Positions 64,000 through 64,000 of a DNA stretch of 64,000 nt are shown here, one piece after another. How positions within the stretch are numbered: position 1 is the stretch's first letter; each line of letters opens with the position of its first letter. The stretch is taken from positions 186,001 to 250,000 of the forward strand of contig OY969703.1 of assembly GCA_963702075.1 (NCBI GenBank), written 5' to 3'. The stretch comes from VAYN01 sp963702075. Lineage in GTDB: Bacteria; Actinomycetota; Thermoleophilia; Solirubrobacterales; 70-9. The translations under genes were made by a program, and so were the position numbers. The notes beneath the pieces were generated by a model. That model was given only the letters and a program-made list of their open reading frames with translations, did no database searches and had not been told where the DNA came from.

Positions 64000-64000
64000 T

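Noticed and set aside
1..64000. tRNA, rRNA, CRISPR arrays, insertion sequences, replication origin
   Set aside because: No cloverleaf-like sequence with terminal CCA or TPsiC pattern, no regularly spaced direct repeats, no transposase and no DnaA-box cluster were seen by eye; a tRNAscan or Infernal run would be needed for certainty.

Overview
The window is a high-GC, gene-dense chromosomal segment from an actinobacterium. The gene content suggests a Thermoleophilia / Solirubrobacterales-like lineage: RskA-type anti-sigma factor, fused acyl-CoA carboxylase alpha chain, CobA-HemD fusion, dodecin, and AbiEi/DUF559-type HTH-nuclease paralogues. That placement is inference from gene content, not a computed phylogeny. 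Several genes have a TAnnnT box 6-7 nt before the start codon, the pattern expected for leaderless mRNAs. I found no tRNA, rRNA, CRISPR array, transposase or phage gene, and no stretch above 300 bases lacks a gene.

Layout. 1-8.5 kb: a frameshifted secreted delta-60 repeat protein, a HAD phosphatase, a DtxR-family metal regulator with MntR-like ligands, a four-gene operon (two ferritin-like exported proteins, an ECF sigma factor and its RskA-type anti-sigma factor), an EamA exporter, a MocR-type aminotransferase and an HTH-nuclease gene. 8.5-16.5 kb: sucCD, a second HAD enzyme, a large exported sulfatase, a biotin-dependent carboxylase alpha chain, a PHP phosphoesterase and a degenerate Doc-like protein next to a ribbon-helix-helix gene. 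16.9-22.1 kb: a sulfate assimilation operon (sulfite reductase, cysH, sat, cysC), preceded by rhodanese, dodecin and a small unknown protein. 22.1-25 kb: a second HTH-nuclease gene broken by an amber codon, and a secreted RTX-repeat protein.

25-41 kb is a polyamine locus. It holds an aldehyde dehydrogenase, alanine dehydrogenase, PucR regulator and class-III transaminase on the minus strand. Divergent from these are an APC permease, a UspA protein and the potADBC uptake system. Beyond a low-GC NDT-like gene lie a FAD amine oxidase and an Orn/Lys/Arg decarboxylase. Together they could import, synthesise and degrade polyamines, with transaminase-derived alanine recycled by alanine dehydrogenase.

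41-51.5 kb: an enolase-superfamily enzyme, a ferritin, a coiled-coil membrane protein, an ECF sigma factor with two S51 peptidases, a methyltransferase, methylmalonyl-CoA epimerase, a DUF1385 protein, RarA and an aldehyde dehydrogenase. 51.5-58.4 kb: a co-directional cytochrome c/heme block (ccmABC, a ccmD-like gene, hemA, hemC, cobA-hemD) ending in birA. 58-64 kb: an SF2 helicase, a TlpA-like lipoprotein, NfeD, a stomatin-like protein and galT.

The most unusual signals are not genes. (1) Four long, nearly perfect inverted repeats (arms 26-29 bp) form two loop-defined families; within each family the loop is similar while the arms differ but stay self-complementary. One copy lies in frame inside birA. 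(2) In both HTH-nuclease paralogues, and in the EamA gene, a long dyad is centred on or next to the start codon. (3) Two genes appear to need non-standard start codons: ATC for an ECF sigma factor and CTG for galT.
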